Source: Nageia nagi
Taxonomy: Eukaryota; Pinophyta
NCBI GenBank assembly: GCA_050084985.1
Contig: JBITNC010000001.1
Coordinates: 110,422,001 to 110,486,000 of the forward strand
Reading direction: 5' to 3'
DNA: 64,000 nt
This document shows positions 10,851 to 20,098 of this stretch, in pieces. Each line of letters starts with the position of its first letter. Within the stretch, counting starts at the first letter, position 1. The position numbers and the translations under genes are program-made. The notes under the pieces were generated by a model, which was not told where the DNA came from, made no database searches, and was given only the letters and a program-made list of their open reading frames with translations.

Positions 10851-12301
10851 TATTGATTGAGATTGTGTAATATGTGCGCCTGGAACAATCTTAACCAAAG
10901 TAGTTCACGAACAGACTGTGGGACGCAGCCTGATCTCCGGAGAAGGCCGGTTCCTTATCCATTGGGTAAAGAAAAAGTAACAGGAAAGAGATAAAAAGAG
11001 TAGGGAGCGAGAGATTCAAGCAAAAGGATAGGGTAACAAGAAAGGAAGTAAAAGGATAGGGTAACGAGAGAGGAAGTAAATGGATAGGGTAACGAGAGAG
11101 AAAGCAAAGGGGTAGATCACTAGTTCAGCGCGGGCTTTCGTAGTGTGCGAAACCTTGGCCTGAATCTAGTGTCGCAGCCACAGAACAAGTTCTCACTCTC
11201 TGAATAGCTCCCCAGCTTCTACTCTACCATGTAGCAGACACAGTTATACTAGCAACCCGCAACTATTACTCAGGAAACAAGCTAAGCTGCCACAATGTAA
11301 CCAAATTAAGAATAACAATTACGAGTGCTAGACAAGAAAGATCAAGATGGTTTCATAGTACCGGACTGAAGCTACAGGTCTTCGAGAACAAATGAAAAGG
11401 GCAATACTAGGCTTCTGACCCTAGTTTCTCTTTATTTTCATATATTTATACTGTATTAATAACAGTTACAAGATTACAGAATAGAAACGTTTACAAAACG
11501 GCTGCAAGATTCTGGCCTTCTTGAACTGATATCACCTACATATGACACTTGGCTGACTGTTACAAAATTGGGCAGATCGCCAACGATTCGGTTCCCTGAT
11601 GATGGCACTCAGGTATTTTGCAGACTTCCTTCTCTCCCGGAATGTTCAATTCTCCAACTCGGACTCTTCGATCTTTCATTGCGGCCTATTTTCCTCTGGA
11701 CGCGGTCTTAATCCCAAATGTTAATCTTTCCCCTTCGCCTGACGTCAGCCTTGAATCTCCGGACTTCTTTATTCACTGGCTCCAGACACTAAATTACTCC
11801 TTGATGATGTCATCCATTCCGGGCTCCGGTTTCCTTTGTGAATGTAGACTTTGCCTTTCCATGTGACGTCATTTTCGGACTTCCGGAACGCTTCGCCTTC
11901 CGGAGAAGACGGTGTAGACTTCATCGCTTCCGGGGTCTGATTTCCTTCAAGATATGAATTCTGTTCTACCTGTGACATCACCTTCATATGTCCGGAATGC
12001 TCCATGCACTGACTCCGGGCCTTTTAGTTCCCTTTGATGAACTCATCATCTCCGGACTCCGGTTCTTATTCAAAAATGTGAACGTCGTTTCGCCTGTGAC
12101 GTCATCTTTCTTTCCTCCGGAATGTTTTCCTTTATGGCTCCGGATACTAAGTCGCTACCTGCTGACGTCACCTTCTTATTTCTCCGGAAAACTTTACTCT
12201 GATCCCGAGCTACTTTATCCGCTCCAAAAACTCCAGAGAATCTAAGAATGAACCCATGGTTGAAATCAAGGTATACCGGGGCTTTAATAAAGAATTTATT
12301 T
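10851..12301 (-). repeat. LTR A: outer third LTR, lacking its first 14 nt in element sense
   Basis: LTR A is about 98-99 percent identical to LTRs B and C. Its left end begins TATTGATTG (TGTTGATTG in B and C), one G-to-A change at the terminal dinucleotide. Its right end stops at 'gaatttattt', without the final 14 bases ending in ATCTACA, and is followed directly by AAAAAGAAATAC and LTR B. It carries the same 28-bp repeats, TATA box (11443-11450) and TGACGTCA-type array as the other LTRs. Confidence 0.95.
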
Positions 12302-12313
12302 AAAAAGAAATAC
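12302..12313 (-). other. 12-bp leader scrap joining LTR A to LTR B
   Basis: AAAAAGAAATAC stands directly before LTR B. Exactly the same 12 bases stand directly before LTR C (19917-19928), where they are the start of the 5' leader in element sense. LTR B is therefore followed by the first 12 nt of a second internal region, the rest of which is missing up to 14 nt inside LTR A. Confidence 0.95.
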
Positions 12314-13778
12314 TGTTGATTGAGATTGTGTAATATGTACGCCTGGAACAATCTTAACCAAAGTAGTTCACGAATAGACTGTGGGACGCAGCCTGATCTC
12401 CGGAGAAGGCCGGTTCCTTATCCATTGGGTAAAGAAAAAGTAACAGGAAAGAGATAAAAAGAGTAGGGAGCGAGAGATTCAAGCAAAAGGATAGGGTAAC
12501 AAGAAAGGAAGTAAAAGGATAGGGTAACGAGAGAGGAAGTAAAGGGATAGGGTAACGAGAGAGAAAGCAAAGGGGTAGATCACTAGTTCAGCGTGGGCTT
12601 TCGCAGTGTGCGAAACCTTGGCCTGAATCTAGTGTCGCAGCCACAGAACAAGTTCTCACTCTCTGAATAGCTCCCCAGCTTCTACTCTACCATGTAGCAG
12701 ACACAGTTATACTAGCAACCCGCAACTATTACTCAGGAAACAAGCTAAGCTACCACAATGTAACCAAATTAAGAATAACAATTACGAGTGCTAGACAAGA
12801 AAGGTCAAGATGGTTTCATAGTACCAGACTGAAGCTACAGGTCTTCGAGAACAAATGAAAAGGGCAATACTAGGCTTTTGACCCTAGTTTCTCTTTATTT
12901 TCATATATTTATACTGTATTAATAACAGTTACAAGATTACAGAATAGAAACGTTTACAAAATGGCCGCAAGATTCTGGCCTTCTTGAACTGATATCACCT
13001 ACATATGACACTTCGCCGACTGTTACAAAATTGGGCAGATCGCCAACGATTCGGTTCCCTGATGATGGCGCTCAGGTATTTTGCAGACTTCCTTCTCTCC
13101 CGGAATGTTCAATTCTCCAACTTGGACTCTTCGATCTTTCATTGCGGCCTATTTTCCTCTGGACGCGGTCTTAATCCCAAATGTTAATCTTTCCCCTTCG
13201 CCTGACGTCAGCCTTGAATCTCCGGACTTCTTTATTCACTGGCTCTGGACACTAAATTACTCCTTGATGATGTCATCCATTCCGGGCTCCGGTTTCCTTT
13301 GTGAATGTAGACTTTGCCTTTCCATGTGACGTCATTTCCGGACTTCCGGAACGCTTCGCCTTCCGGAGAAGACGGTGTAGACTTCATCGCTTCCGGGGTC
13401 TGATTTCCTTCAAGATATGAATTCTGTTCTACCTATGACATCACCTTCATATGTCCGGAATGCTCCATGCACTGATTCCAGGCCTTTTAGTTCCCTTTGA
13501 TGAACTCATCATCTCCGGACTCCGGTTCTTATTCAAAAATGTGAACGTCGTTTCGCCTGTGACGTCATCTTTCTTTCCTCCGGAATGTTTTCCTTTATGG
13601 CTCCGGATACTAAGTCGCTACCTGCTGACGTCACCTTCTTATTTCTCCGGAAAACTTTACTCTGATCCCGAGCTACTTTATCCGCTCCAAAAACTCCAGA
13701 GAATCTAAGAATGAACCCATGGTTGAAATCAAGGTATACCGGGGCTTTAATAAAGAATTTATTTTGTAGGAATCTACA
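12314..13778 (-). repeat. LTR B: complete LTR, 3' LTR of the coding unit
   Basis: This 1465-bp repeat begins TGTTGATTGAG and ends GGAATCTACA on the plus strand, so it has TG...CA ends in either sense. On the minus strand it follows the integrase end and 3' untranslated stretch. The TATA box is at 12906-12913, the 28-bp repeats near 12488-12570, and the CRE-like array at about 13202-13633, where the sixth site keeps the full TGACGTCA. Confidence 0.97.
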
Positions 13779-13904
13779 TTATGGCGACTTCTGAGGGAAA
13801 ATTTCGCCTTTGTCGAAAAGAAATTTAGAATCCAGCCTCAAATTCAAAATTGAAATCCTGTCTTTTCTATTTACATATATACAAAATCATGTCTTTTCTT
13901 TCAG
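13779..13904 (-). other. 3' untranslated stretch of the central element; no clear polypurine tract
   Basis: Between the pol stop (13905) and LTR B I see no good purine run in element sense; the last bases read CAGAAGTCGCCATAA. On the opposite strand the text after LTR B (TGGCGACTTCTGAGGG) happens to look like a primer site. A purine-rich AAAAAGAAA lies before LTR C on the plus strand. The coding direction is nevertheless unambiguous. Confidence 0.5.
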
Positions 13905-14176
13905 TCAATCTCCCGCGCATGCGGGTTCATAGTGCTTTAAATGCTGCCCATTGACCAAGATTGGCAGCCGCCACCCGTTTAACTTTGATATTTCGAAAGA
14001 ATTCTTTCCTGCACATCTAGATATCATGTAAGGTCCGGACCATAAGGAATCAAACTTTTATGTTTTCCAGTCTTGGCTCTGTCTTCATCCCATTTCAAAA
14101 CTAAATCTCCTTCCTTGAAATCTTCTGGAGTGGCCTTTCGGTTATTGAACAATCTCTTAACTACTTCGTTTCTATT
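13905..14176 (-). pseudogene. integrase C-terminal extension of the central element, broken by a stop and a frameshift
   Basis: Beyond the TAG at 14177-14179 the same frame continues with a short Arg/Asn-rich stretch and then DLVLKWDEDR (about 14115-14086), the hallmark of the gypsy integrase C-terminal domain. Near 14060 the frame changes by one base, apparently in a short A run, and coding resumes with a GPYMIS block and ends with an HLKHYEP-like block and a TGA at 13905-13907. No chromodomain is seen, which fits the Athila/Tat side of the gypsy tree. Confidence 0.8.
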
Positions 14177-16273
14177 CTATAAACTCTGATACGACTGATT
14201 CCGGAGTTCTTCCAAATGTAGTAGTTCATTCAGACGGACTTGATGGGGTTCAAAATCTCCTCCGTACTCTTGTAAAATTTTCAAGGCCGGAAGCTCGAAA
14301 TGACTTGGCAACATGGCCCTCTTACCGTATACCAGAGTATAAGGGCTGGTCTTGATGGATGACTTCACAGTGATTCTATCTGCCCACAATGCCCAACTAA
14401 GTTTCTCATGCCAAGTTCGTGGGTTGTCTTCCATTATTCTTTTAAGAATCCGGATCAAGTTCTTATTTGTAGATTCGGCCAAACCATTACCCTGAGGGTA
14501 ATAATTCAAGGAAGTTTTCCAGTAAATACCATATCTCATAGCGAAATTTGTGACTTCTGTTCCTACAAATGCTAAGCCATTGTCTGAAACAATTGTTTGA
14601 GGGATACCATACCTGGTGATTAGCTTCTCTATGAATTTTACCACGGTCTTCTGGTTTGCTTCTCTCACGGCTCCCGCCTCTGCCCATCTGGTGAAGAAAT
14701 CTGTAGCTGTGAGAATAAATTTATGCCCGGCTGAAGAATTAGGATTGATTACTCCAATAAAATCCAACCCCCATTGCTGAAAGGGTTCCTCCGCCTGAAC
14801 CGGTTCCAACGGCAATGCTGCACTTCTCTTTCTCCCCGCGAACCTTTGACATTTTTCACAACCCTGGGATTTTGCAAAAGCCTCTTTAAACATAGTAGGC
14901 CAATAATATCTGGCTTGGATAATTTTACCCACCATTGTATATCCGGAATAATGGCCTCCGGATATCCTGGAATGAAACTCTTCAATAAGTTCTTCTGTCT
15001 TCGATGCCGGTATACATCTCAGCAAAACACCATCATGATTTCTTCTGTAAAGTACCTGATCTATTTCTGTATAATTTTGGGCATGAATTTTGAACCGCCT
15101 TCTCTGGGACGCATCCATGTTGTCAGGAAGCTTTCCGGACTCGAAGTATCTGCTTAACTGCTCTACCCAATCATTCGTTATAACCCTGGGTTCGACCTCT
15201 GGTACCTTTTGTTCAATATGGCATACTGCTCCCTCCTCTGGTATTGTTGATTTTGCAAGTTGCTCACAAAGCGCTCTCCCTTTTATGAGCTTGGTAGGCC
15301 GGATTTCTACATCATATTTGAGGATTTTTGAAATCCAACCGGGTCTCCCTTCTCCCAACTCACCCTGCATAATATAAGACCTGACATCCGGATGTATAGT
15401 TAGAATCAAAATCTTGCTTTGAGCAACATAATGTTTCAACTTACTAAGAGCTTTCACAATGGCCAAGACTTGTTTTTCGAGAAAGGTATATTTCTCTTCA
15501 CAAGTATTCATAGTTTGGCTGAAGAACGCTACGGGATATTCCTCATTCTTTTCATACTTTTGAGTCAGAATAGCAGCGACACTAGTATCCGAACCATATG
15601 CATACAGAATAAACTTCTTACTAAAATCCGGATTTCTCAGTACTGGGGCTTCAGTAATTACCTCTTTGATTTCCTGAAAAGCCTTTTTACCTTCTTCCGT
15701 CCACTCAAACAGTGTATCCTTTTTTAGCATCTGAGTAATAGGTTTGACAATGCCTGAAAAATCCTGAACAAATCTTCTGACAAAATTAATCTGACCCAGA
15801 AAAGACTGTAGAGACTTCTTATTGGATGGGAGAACTAAGTTCTTAATTGCTTTTATTCTATCTGGATCAATGGCCCAACCTTCCTTTGAAATTACATGAC
15901 CCAATAACTTCCCTTCATCTACTGCAAAAATTGATTTCTTAGGATTCAAGGATATGCCATACCTTCTACATTTGATGAAAACCTGTTCCAGGTGTTGGAC
16001 GTGAAGGTTTTTGTTATGTGAGAACACAGTAATATCATCAAGATATACTACCACGCTTTTGTTCACCAACTCTCCAAATGCATGATCCATAGCTCTTTGG
16101 AAAGTAGCTCCTGCATTAGACAAACCGAAAGGCATTCTCTGGAAAGCGAATGTACCCCATTTGGTTGTAAAAGCCGTTTTAAATTGGTCTTCGTTCCGGA
16201 CCCACACCTGGTTGTACCCGGAGAAACCATCTATCAAAGAGAATTTTTCAGCACCCACCACGGTATTGAGTAT
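14177..16273 (-). CDS. pol: pol, second part: RT palm, degenerate RNase H, integrase
   Basis: This is the same frame as the first part of pol, from which a single TAA (16274-16276) separates it. RT: FSLIDGFSGYNQV carries the first catalytic Asp, RMPFGLSNAGATF is present, and VVYLDDITVFS (about 16055-16023) is the catalytic box in YLDD form. RNase H: the usual TDAS reads AYGSD, so the first catalytic Asp is Tyr; the TxxEK Glu is kept; the usual TDH reads TIH. Integrase: zinc-binding H...GGH...CEKC, then WGLDFIG (D), VSDNGLAF (D) and GLAESTNK (E), so the D-D-E triad is complete. The frame ends at TAG 14177-14179, short of the C-terminal domain. The first in-frame codon after the TAA is not a plausible natural start. 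Confidence 0.92.
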   Translation of the reverse strand: MLNTVVGAEKFSLIDGFSGYNQVWVRNEDQFKTAFTTKWGTFAFQRMPFGLSNAGATFQRAMDHAFGELVNKSVVVYLDDITVFSHNKNLHVQHLEQVFIKCRRYGISLNPKKSIFAVDEGKLLGHVISKEGWAIDPDRIKAIKNLVLPSNKKSLQSFLGQINFVRRFVQDFSGIVKPITQMLKKDTLFEWTEEGKKAFQEIKEVITEAPVLRNPDFSKKFILYAYGSDTSVAAILTQKYEKNEEYPVAFFSQTMNTCEEKYTFLEKQVLAIVKALSKLKHYVAQSKILILTIHPDVRSYIMQGELGEGRPGWISKILKYDVEIRPTKLIKGRALCEQLAKSTIPEEGAVCHIEQKVPEVEPRVITNDWVEQLSRYFESGKLPDNMDASQRRRFKIHAQNYTEIDQVLYRRNHDGVLLRCIPASKTEELIEEFHSRISGGHYSGYTMVGKIIQARYYWPTMFKEAFAKSQGCEKCQRFAGRKRSAALPLEPVQAEEPFQQWGLDFIGVINPNSSAGHKFILTATDFFTRWAEAGAVREANQKTVVKFIEKLITRYGIPQTIVSDNGLAFVGTEVTNFAMRYGIYWKTSLNYYPQGNGLAESTNKNLIRILKRIMEDNPRTWHEKLSWALWADRITVKSSIKTSPYTLVYGKRAMLPSHFELPALKILQEYGGDFEPHQVRLNELLHLEELRNQSYQSL

Positions 16274-18460
16274 TTATTCCATTGGTGGCAAAGGATAATG
16301 ATCTCTCAAGGATACTTTATTCAGGCCCCGGAAATCCACACACAGCCTTATCTCACCATTTTTCTTCCGGACCGGTACGAGGTTCGCCACCCAAGTGGAG
16401 TGTTTAATGGGATAAATTATTCCAGCTTTATACAATTTCAAAACTTCTTGTTTCATAGCTGCTTCGATTTTAGGGTTCACTGGCCGCTGTTTCTGTCTGA
16501 CTGGTTTGGCATTTTCTATCAATTCAATAGTATGCTGCATCACTGACTTGTCGAAAATCTTCAAATCATCGTAAGACCAAGCAATGACATCTACATATGC
16601 CTTGCATAATTGCACAATCTCGTGGGTTTGTTCCGGGGTATTACAGGTACCGATTTTCAATGACTTGCCCGGGAAAACCTCACACTCTCTATAGTTATCC
16701 GGATTTATACTTAGACCTCTTCTTTTTACCTGGTCACATCTGTCAAACAATGCTTCGAACGGAATCAAATCTTTGGGAACTTTATTATTATTCAGTTGAA
16801 TTATATCCTGCTCTCGGAAGATCTCAGAATCTTCTTCCCCTACCGCGTGACACACAGCTTGTTGTAATAGGAATTGATTAATCTGAGCCTCATCCCGGAA
16901 CACTTGCCAAAAGGAATCATTATCCGAAATTGAAGGCCTGAAAATGAGTTGAACCCCTTTTTTCCTGAACCAATCATCAGTGGGATCAAAGCTGGCTCCC
17001 ATCTGTGCTAAAGCATCAGCCTCATGATTGAACCTCCTTGAGATTGACTGAATATGTAAAGCCTCGAAATGTTCCAACAGATCCCAAACTCTATTTCTGT
17101 ATGATTTCAAATAGTGATGCTTAGCTAAACATTTATCTGTCACCTGCTTTACTATTAGCTCTGAATCTCCTTTGATCTTCAAACACCGGATCTTCATTCT
17201 AATGGCTTGTTCCAGCCCGAGGCAAAGTGCTTCATATTCTGTTACATTATTTGAACATAACCAGGTAAGCCTGAAAGAGAATTTATATACCTTGCCATTT
17301 GGTTCCTTCAGAATGATTCCCACTCCAGATCCATTTTTAGACCTAGCTCCGTCAAAAAACATCTCCCAGATCTCATTTCTCCGGAAGTTTCCCTTAGTGA
17401 GTTCCGGGACAAAAGACTCAGGTTCCATCAAGCAATAATTTCCAAATTCCATATCGCTGATGGTATTAAGCATACTCATACTATAAGGATCTTCGGTTTG
17501 CAACTTTTCCAGTAATTCGTCTGATTCCTCTATTTCACCAAAGATTGCGCACACTTCCTCCTTTTTCTCTACGTGAAATTCGGAAATTTCCTCATTGTTT
17601 AACCTAACCCTCTTATTCCCACAGGGGATCAGATAATGAGTATAATCCATTGCTAGGTAACCTCCTATTTTCGCTGTAAACTCTCTGGACAAACATAACC
17701 CGAATAGAGGGGGTAACTCAACTACAACAACTTCTTGAGTAATAACCACAGAGGGGCACTTGTGCATCTTCAAAACTATATCTTTGATAACCCCCACTGT
17801 CTTAACAGGTGTGGAATCCAACTGTAATACTCCAGTAGTAGTTCGTGTCATAGGCAATCCCATCACGTCACACACTGCTTTGGGCATAACAGTAGTAGCC
17901 GCTCCGGAATCAACCAAACAATTATGGAGCACATATCCTTCAATTTCCAGAGTCATGTAAAAGGCCGGAGGTTTATTTTTTCCCATCCCCAGAATTTTTG
18001 ATGTCTCAAACAGATTTAGAACCTTTTCCATTCCTTCGTTCTGAGCTATAAGGGACGCTTTCAGCAAATCAATCTGCCCAGGAATTTTTAAAGCCTCAAA
18101 CAAAGATACTCTTGCCGGCGTCCTCTTTAACTCGGCCACAATATCGAACTCGAGAATAGCCGGAGGTTCTCCGATTTTATTTCTAAGACTATCGGTGAAA
18201 CTTTCCCGAAGCTGTAGGGTATCATCTTTCCTCTGGTGCTTAGTGAGTGAAGGAAACCTTAGCTTCCGAATACTTTGGTCATTGATTTTTGGGGTCGGTT
18301 TGATCTCCGGAAGTGGGAATTTTTCGGCATTCTTTTCCTTTTCCAGGACCTTATCCTTAGAACCGGGGACTGCATCTTGCCTCCTAGAAAGCACTGGTCC
18401 GGCATCTCTTTGGGATTCAACTTTTCTTTCCGGAATACCGGAAACAAGGGGCCTCTTCCC
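16274..18460 (-). CDS. pol: pol, first part: protease, extra RNase H (aRNH), N-terminal RT
   Basis: The frame opens after a TAG at 18461-18463. Numbering from the GTG at 18394, the protease is at about 140-260 (active site VDSGAATTVM with Asp162; LPPLFG; GGYLAMDYTH). A full RNase H follows at about 343-465: FFDGARS (Asp348), TEYEAL (Glu386), KIKGDSEL (Asp410), HEADALAQ (Asp460), which are all four catalytic acids. It is of the archaeal/plant type found as a second RNase H in Tat elements. The RT starts at about 615 (VMQHTIELIE, NLVPVRKKNG, CVDFRGLNKVSLRDHYPLPP). A TAA at 16274-16276 then interrupts it, most simply a Gln codon changed by one transition. The order protease-RNase H-RT is unusual; the common Tat order places this domain behind the RT. 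Confidence 0.93.
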   Translation of the reverse strand, partial: GKRPLVSGIPERKVESQRDAGPVLSRRQDAVPGSKDKVLEKEKNAEKFPLPEIKPTPKINDQSIRKLRFPSLTKHQRKDDTLQLRESFTDSLRNKIGEPPAILEFDIVAELKRTPARVSLFEALKIPGQIDLLKASLIAQNEGMEKVLNLFETSKILGMGKNKPPAFYMTLEIEGYVLHNCLVDSGAATTVMPKAVCDVMGLPMTRTTTGVLQLDSTPVKTVGVIKDIVLKMHKCPSVVITQEVVVVELPPLFGLCLSREFTAKIGGYLAMDYTHYLIPCGNKRVRLNNEEISEFHVEKKEEVCAIFGEIEESDELLEKLQTEDPYSMSMLNTISDMEFGNYCLMEPESFVPELTKGNFRRNEIWEMFFDGARSKNGSGVGIILKEPNGKVYKFSFRLTWLCSNNVTEYEALCLGLEQAIRMKIRCLKIKGDSELIVKQVTDKCLAKHHYLKSYRNRVWDLLEHFEALHIQSISRRFNHEADALAQMGASFDPTDDWFRKKGVQLIFRPSISDNDSFWQVFRDEAQINQFLLQQAVCHAVGEEDSEIFREQDIIQLNNNKVPKDLIPFEALFDRCDQVKRRGLSINPDNYRECEVFPGKSLKIGTCNTPEQTHEIVQLCKAYVDVIAWSYDDLKIFDKSVMQHTIELIENAKPVRQKQRPVNPKIEAAMKQEVLKLYKAGIIYPIKHSTWVANLVPVRKKNGEIRLCVDFRGLNKVSLRDHYPLPPME

Positions 18461-19781
18461 CTATCTTGTTTCCACCGCAAAAACTCCTATATCTGCCGGT
18501 GCAAAATTCATCAAGTTTGCATTTTGATTTATGTTGTCTGCCACTCCGGGCGGCGAGATACCTCCATTTCTCTAACAAATACTCTTGGTACTGATGCATG
18601 GGACATGTTGTTTGTTCATGCGCGTCATTGCAAGCCAAACACAAACCAACAACTGACCCGGAGGATGAACCTTGATCTGAATTTTCTATCATTACATGTG
18701 GGCCCTTTTCCACTGCCGGGTAAGGATATCTCCTTGCATTGCTCTGTCTGCTTAGGATGGTGATCTGATTCACCATATTTCTACACAAATCCCTGAGCTC
18801 TTGAATTTCTGATGATGACGCTACTCCCTGATTCACATTGGGCTGAGGGGGGGCAGGTAAAGACAAAGGAGCTCTAGGATTTGGCAAGTTTGATGACCAA
18901 GGTTGAACAGGAGCAGGAAAATGGGTTAGAGGTGGAACTGAACTGATTACCGGAGGTCTCCACATTTGCTGTTGGGTAGTTATTGGAAAATAGGGCATCG
19001 GCATACGGCTTGGCAACTTACCAACTGCAATAAGACAGGATTCAGCATATACTGCTTGTCTATAGACCTCCGGGAAAGTATTCACTCTGGAATTTTGGAT
19101 TTGCAGAGAGAGATCCGGAGGAAAGGCTCTCAGATAATACATTAAGGCTTGGAATTGCTGAGGCCTGACTGGCATGGGTACTCTCGTCCATGTTTTCTGG
19201 AATCTAATGTTAAAATCTGGGATATTTTCTTGCTCATATCTTTTGATTGAAGTAAACTGGGTTAACAAGGAAAAGGGATCCCCTAATTCATTAAACTCCA
19301 GGATAAAAGGCTCTGCCAGTTGAGCCCAGGTACTGATGGATCCATTAGAAAGGCCCCTGTACCAATCCAGGACCTTTCCTTTGAAAGACTGAGCCAGTAA
19401 TCTCACCATAATATCTTCATGCTGAATATTGTGAATCTTTGCTAGGCCGGCTACATCCACACAGTGCTCATAAGCCGTTTTTTCTGAAGTTGCATCAAAC
19501 TCCGGAAGGGTTTTAAAAACATTTGCTGGGATATCATGTAATACCGCCAGAGCTATGGGTACCCCATTGTCCCATTCCGGATAAATATTCTGAGCTGGAT
19601 TAGCCATTCTAGGGAAGGTATCTCTAGTATGAAGATTGGATGGTTCTGGCTTGATAAAGGATTTTAGGGAGTCGATACTATTCAGAGACTTGGACTTGAT
19701 CAGGGTCTTTCTCCTAGGAGTATCTAACTTCCCAAACTCCGGTGTTTCTTTTGCTGCTCTAGTTTTAGATCTTGTCCACAT
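18417..19781 (-). CDS. gag: gag (capsid/nucleocapsid polyprotein)
   Basis: This is a 454-residue frame from the ATG at 19781. The frame is open further up, into LTR C, but that part translates the primer-site leader, so 19781 is preferred. It is Lys/Arg-rich at the N-terminus. The Retrotrans_gag domain spans about 85-255 (AYEHC, RLLAQSFKGKVLDWY, ISTWAQL, YEQENIPDFNIRFQ, LRAFPPDL). A Pro-rich linker (about 260-320) and a nucleocapsid knuckle C381-x2-C384-x3-H388-x4-C393 follow; the usual spacing before His is four, and a three-residue spacing also occurs in Athila-type elements. After about residue 405 the real coding frame seems to move +1, so the last 40-50 residues here are probably out of frame. 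The gag frame ends at 18417, while the shifted frame leads into pol. Confidence 0.9.
   Translation of the reverse strand: MWTRSKTRAAKETPEFGKLDTPRRKTLIKSKSLNSIDSLKSFIKPEPSNLHTRDTFPRMANPAQNIYPEWDNGVPIALAVLHDIPANVFKTLPEFDATSEKTAYEHCVDVAGLAKIHNIQHEDIMVRLLAQSFKGKVLDWYRGLSNGSISTWAQLAEPFILEFNELGDPFSLLTQFTSIKRYEQENIPDFNIRFQKTWTRVPMPVRPQQFQALMYYLRAFPPDLSLQIQNSRVNTFPEVYRQAVYAESCLIAVGKLPSRMPMPYFPITTQQQMWRPPVISSVPPLTHFPAPVQPWSSNLPNPRAPLSLPAPPQPNVNQGVASSSEIQELRDLCRNMVNQITILSRQSNARRYPYPAVEKGPHVMIENSDQGSSSGSVVGLCLACNDAHEQTTCPMHQYQEYLLEKWRYLAARSGRQHKSKCKLDEFCTGRYRSFCGGNKIGEEAPCFRYSGKKS
18461..18580 (-). other. gag-pol junction: +1 frame change and a TAG
   Basis: On the minus strand the Gag frame keeps family-like residues down to about 18560 (LEKWR). 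From about 18570-18540 the plausible coding text moves to the frame one base downstream. That frame runs with good composition to a TAG at 18461-18463, continues open into the protease frame, and is the frame of all of pol. The frame change may be a decay indel or a recoding site, which cannot be decided from one copy. The TAG is most simply a CAG that lost its C. Confidence 0.65.
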
Positions 19782-19868
19782 AAACTCTAGATTGCAAAAG
19801 AAAATGATAGGTTCAAAGCACCTATGATACTCACAAATAATTTGCTTTAGTACATACCATGGATGGTG

Positions 19869-19885
19869 CTTCAGCAGAGTCGCCA
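19869..19885 (-). other. second tRNA-complement-like motif in the leader
   Basis: In element sense this reads TGGCGACTCTGCTGAAG, close to the TGGCGACTC... primer sites of several plant gypsy elements. It lies about 45 nt from the LTR end, too far for a normal primer site. It is listed as an alternative to 19900-19917. Confidence 0.35.
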
Positions 19886-19899
19886 ATAAATTTCTTCGT

Positions 19900-19917
19900 G
19901 TCCCACCGGGCGTGCCA
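19900..19917 (-). other. candidate primer binding site of the central element
   Basis: In element sense TGGCACGCCCGGTGGGAC begins 11 nt after the end of LTR C. A primer site normally starts with TGG, the complement of tRNA CCA, within a few bases of the LTR. I cannot assign the tRNA from memory. Confidence 0.5.
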
Positions 19918-20098
19918 AAAAGAAATACTGTTGATTGAGATTGTGTAATATGTGCGCCTGGAACAATCTTAACCAAAGTAGTTCACGAACAGACTGTGGG
20001 ACGCAGCCTGATCTCCGGAGAAGGCCGGTTCCTTATCCATTGGGTAAAGAAAAAGTAACAGGAAAGAGATAAAAAGAGTAGGGAGCGAGAGATTCAAG

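Noticed and set aside
11618-12351. Open frames inside the LTRs on both strands (also 13005-13708 and 20620-21322)
   Set aside because: They recur identically in each LTR, have no recognisable domain, and the repeated TGACGTCA/TCCGGA text explains their open length.
13779-13797. TGGCGACTTCTGAGGG after LTR B read as a primer site on the plus strand, with AAAAAGAAA before LTR C as a polypurine tract
   Set aside because: This would make the element run on the plus strand, but gag, protease, RT and integrase are all in order on the minus strand.
14487-18763. Plus-strand and alternative minus-strand open frames under gag and pol
   Set aside because: They are shadows of the real minus-strand coding frames, which carry all the catalytic motifs.
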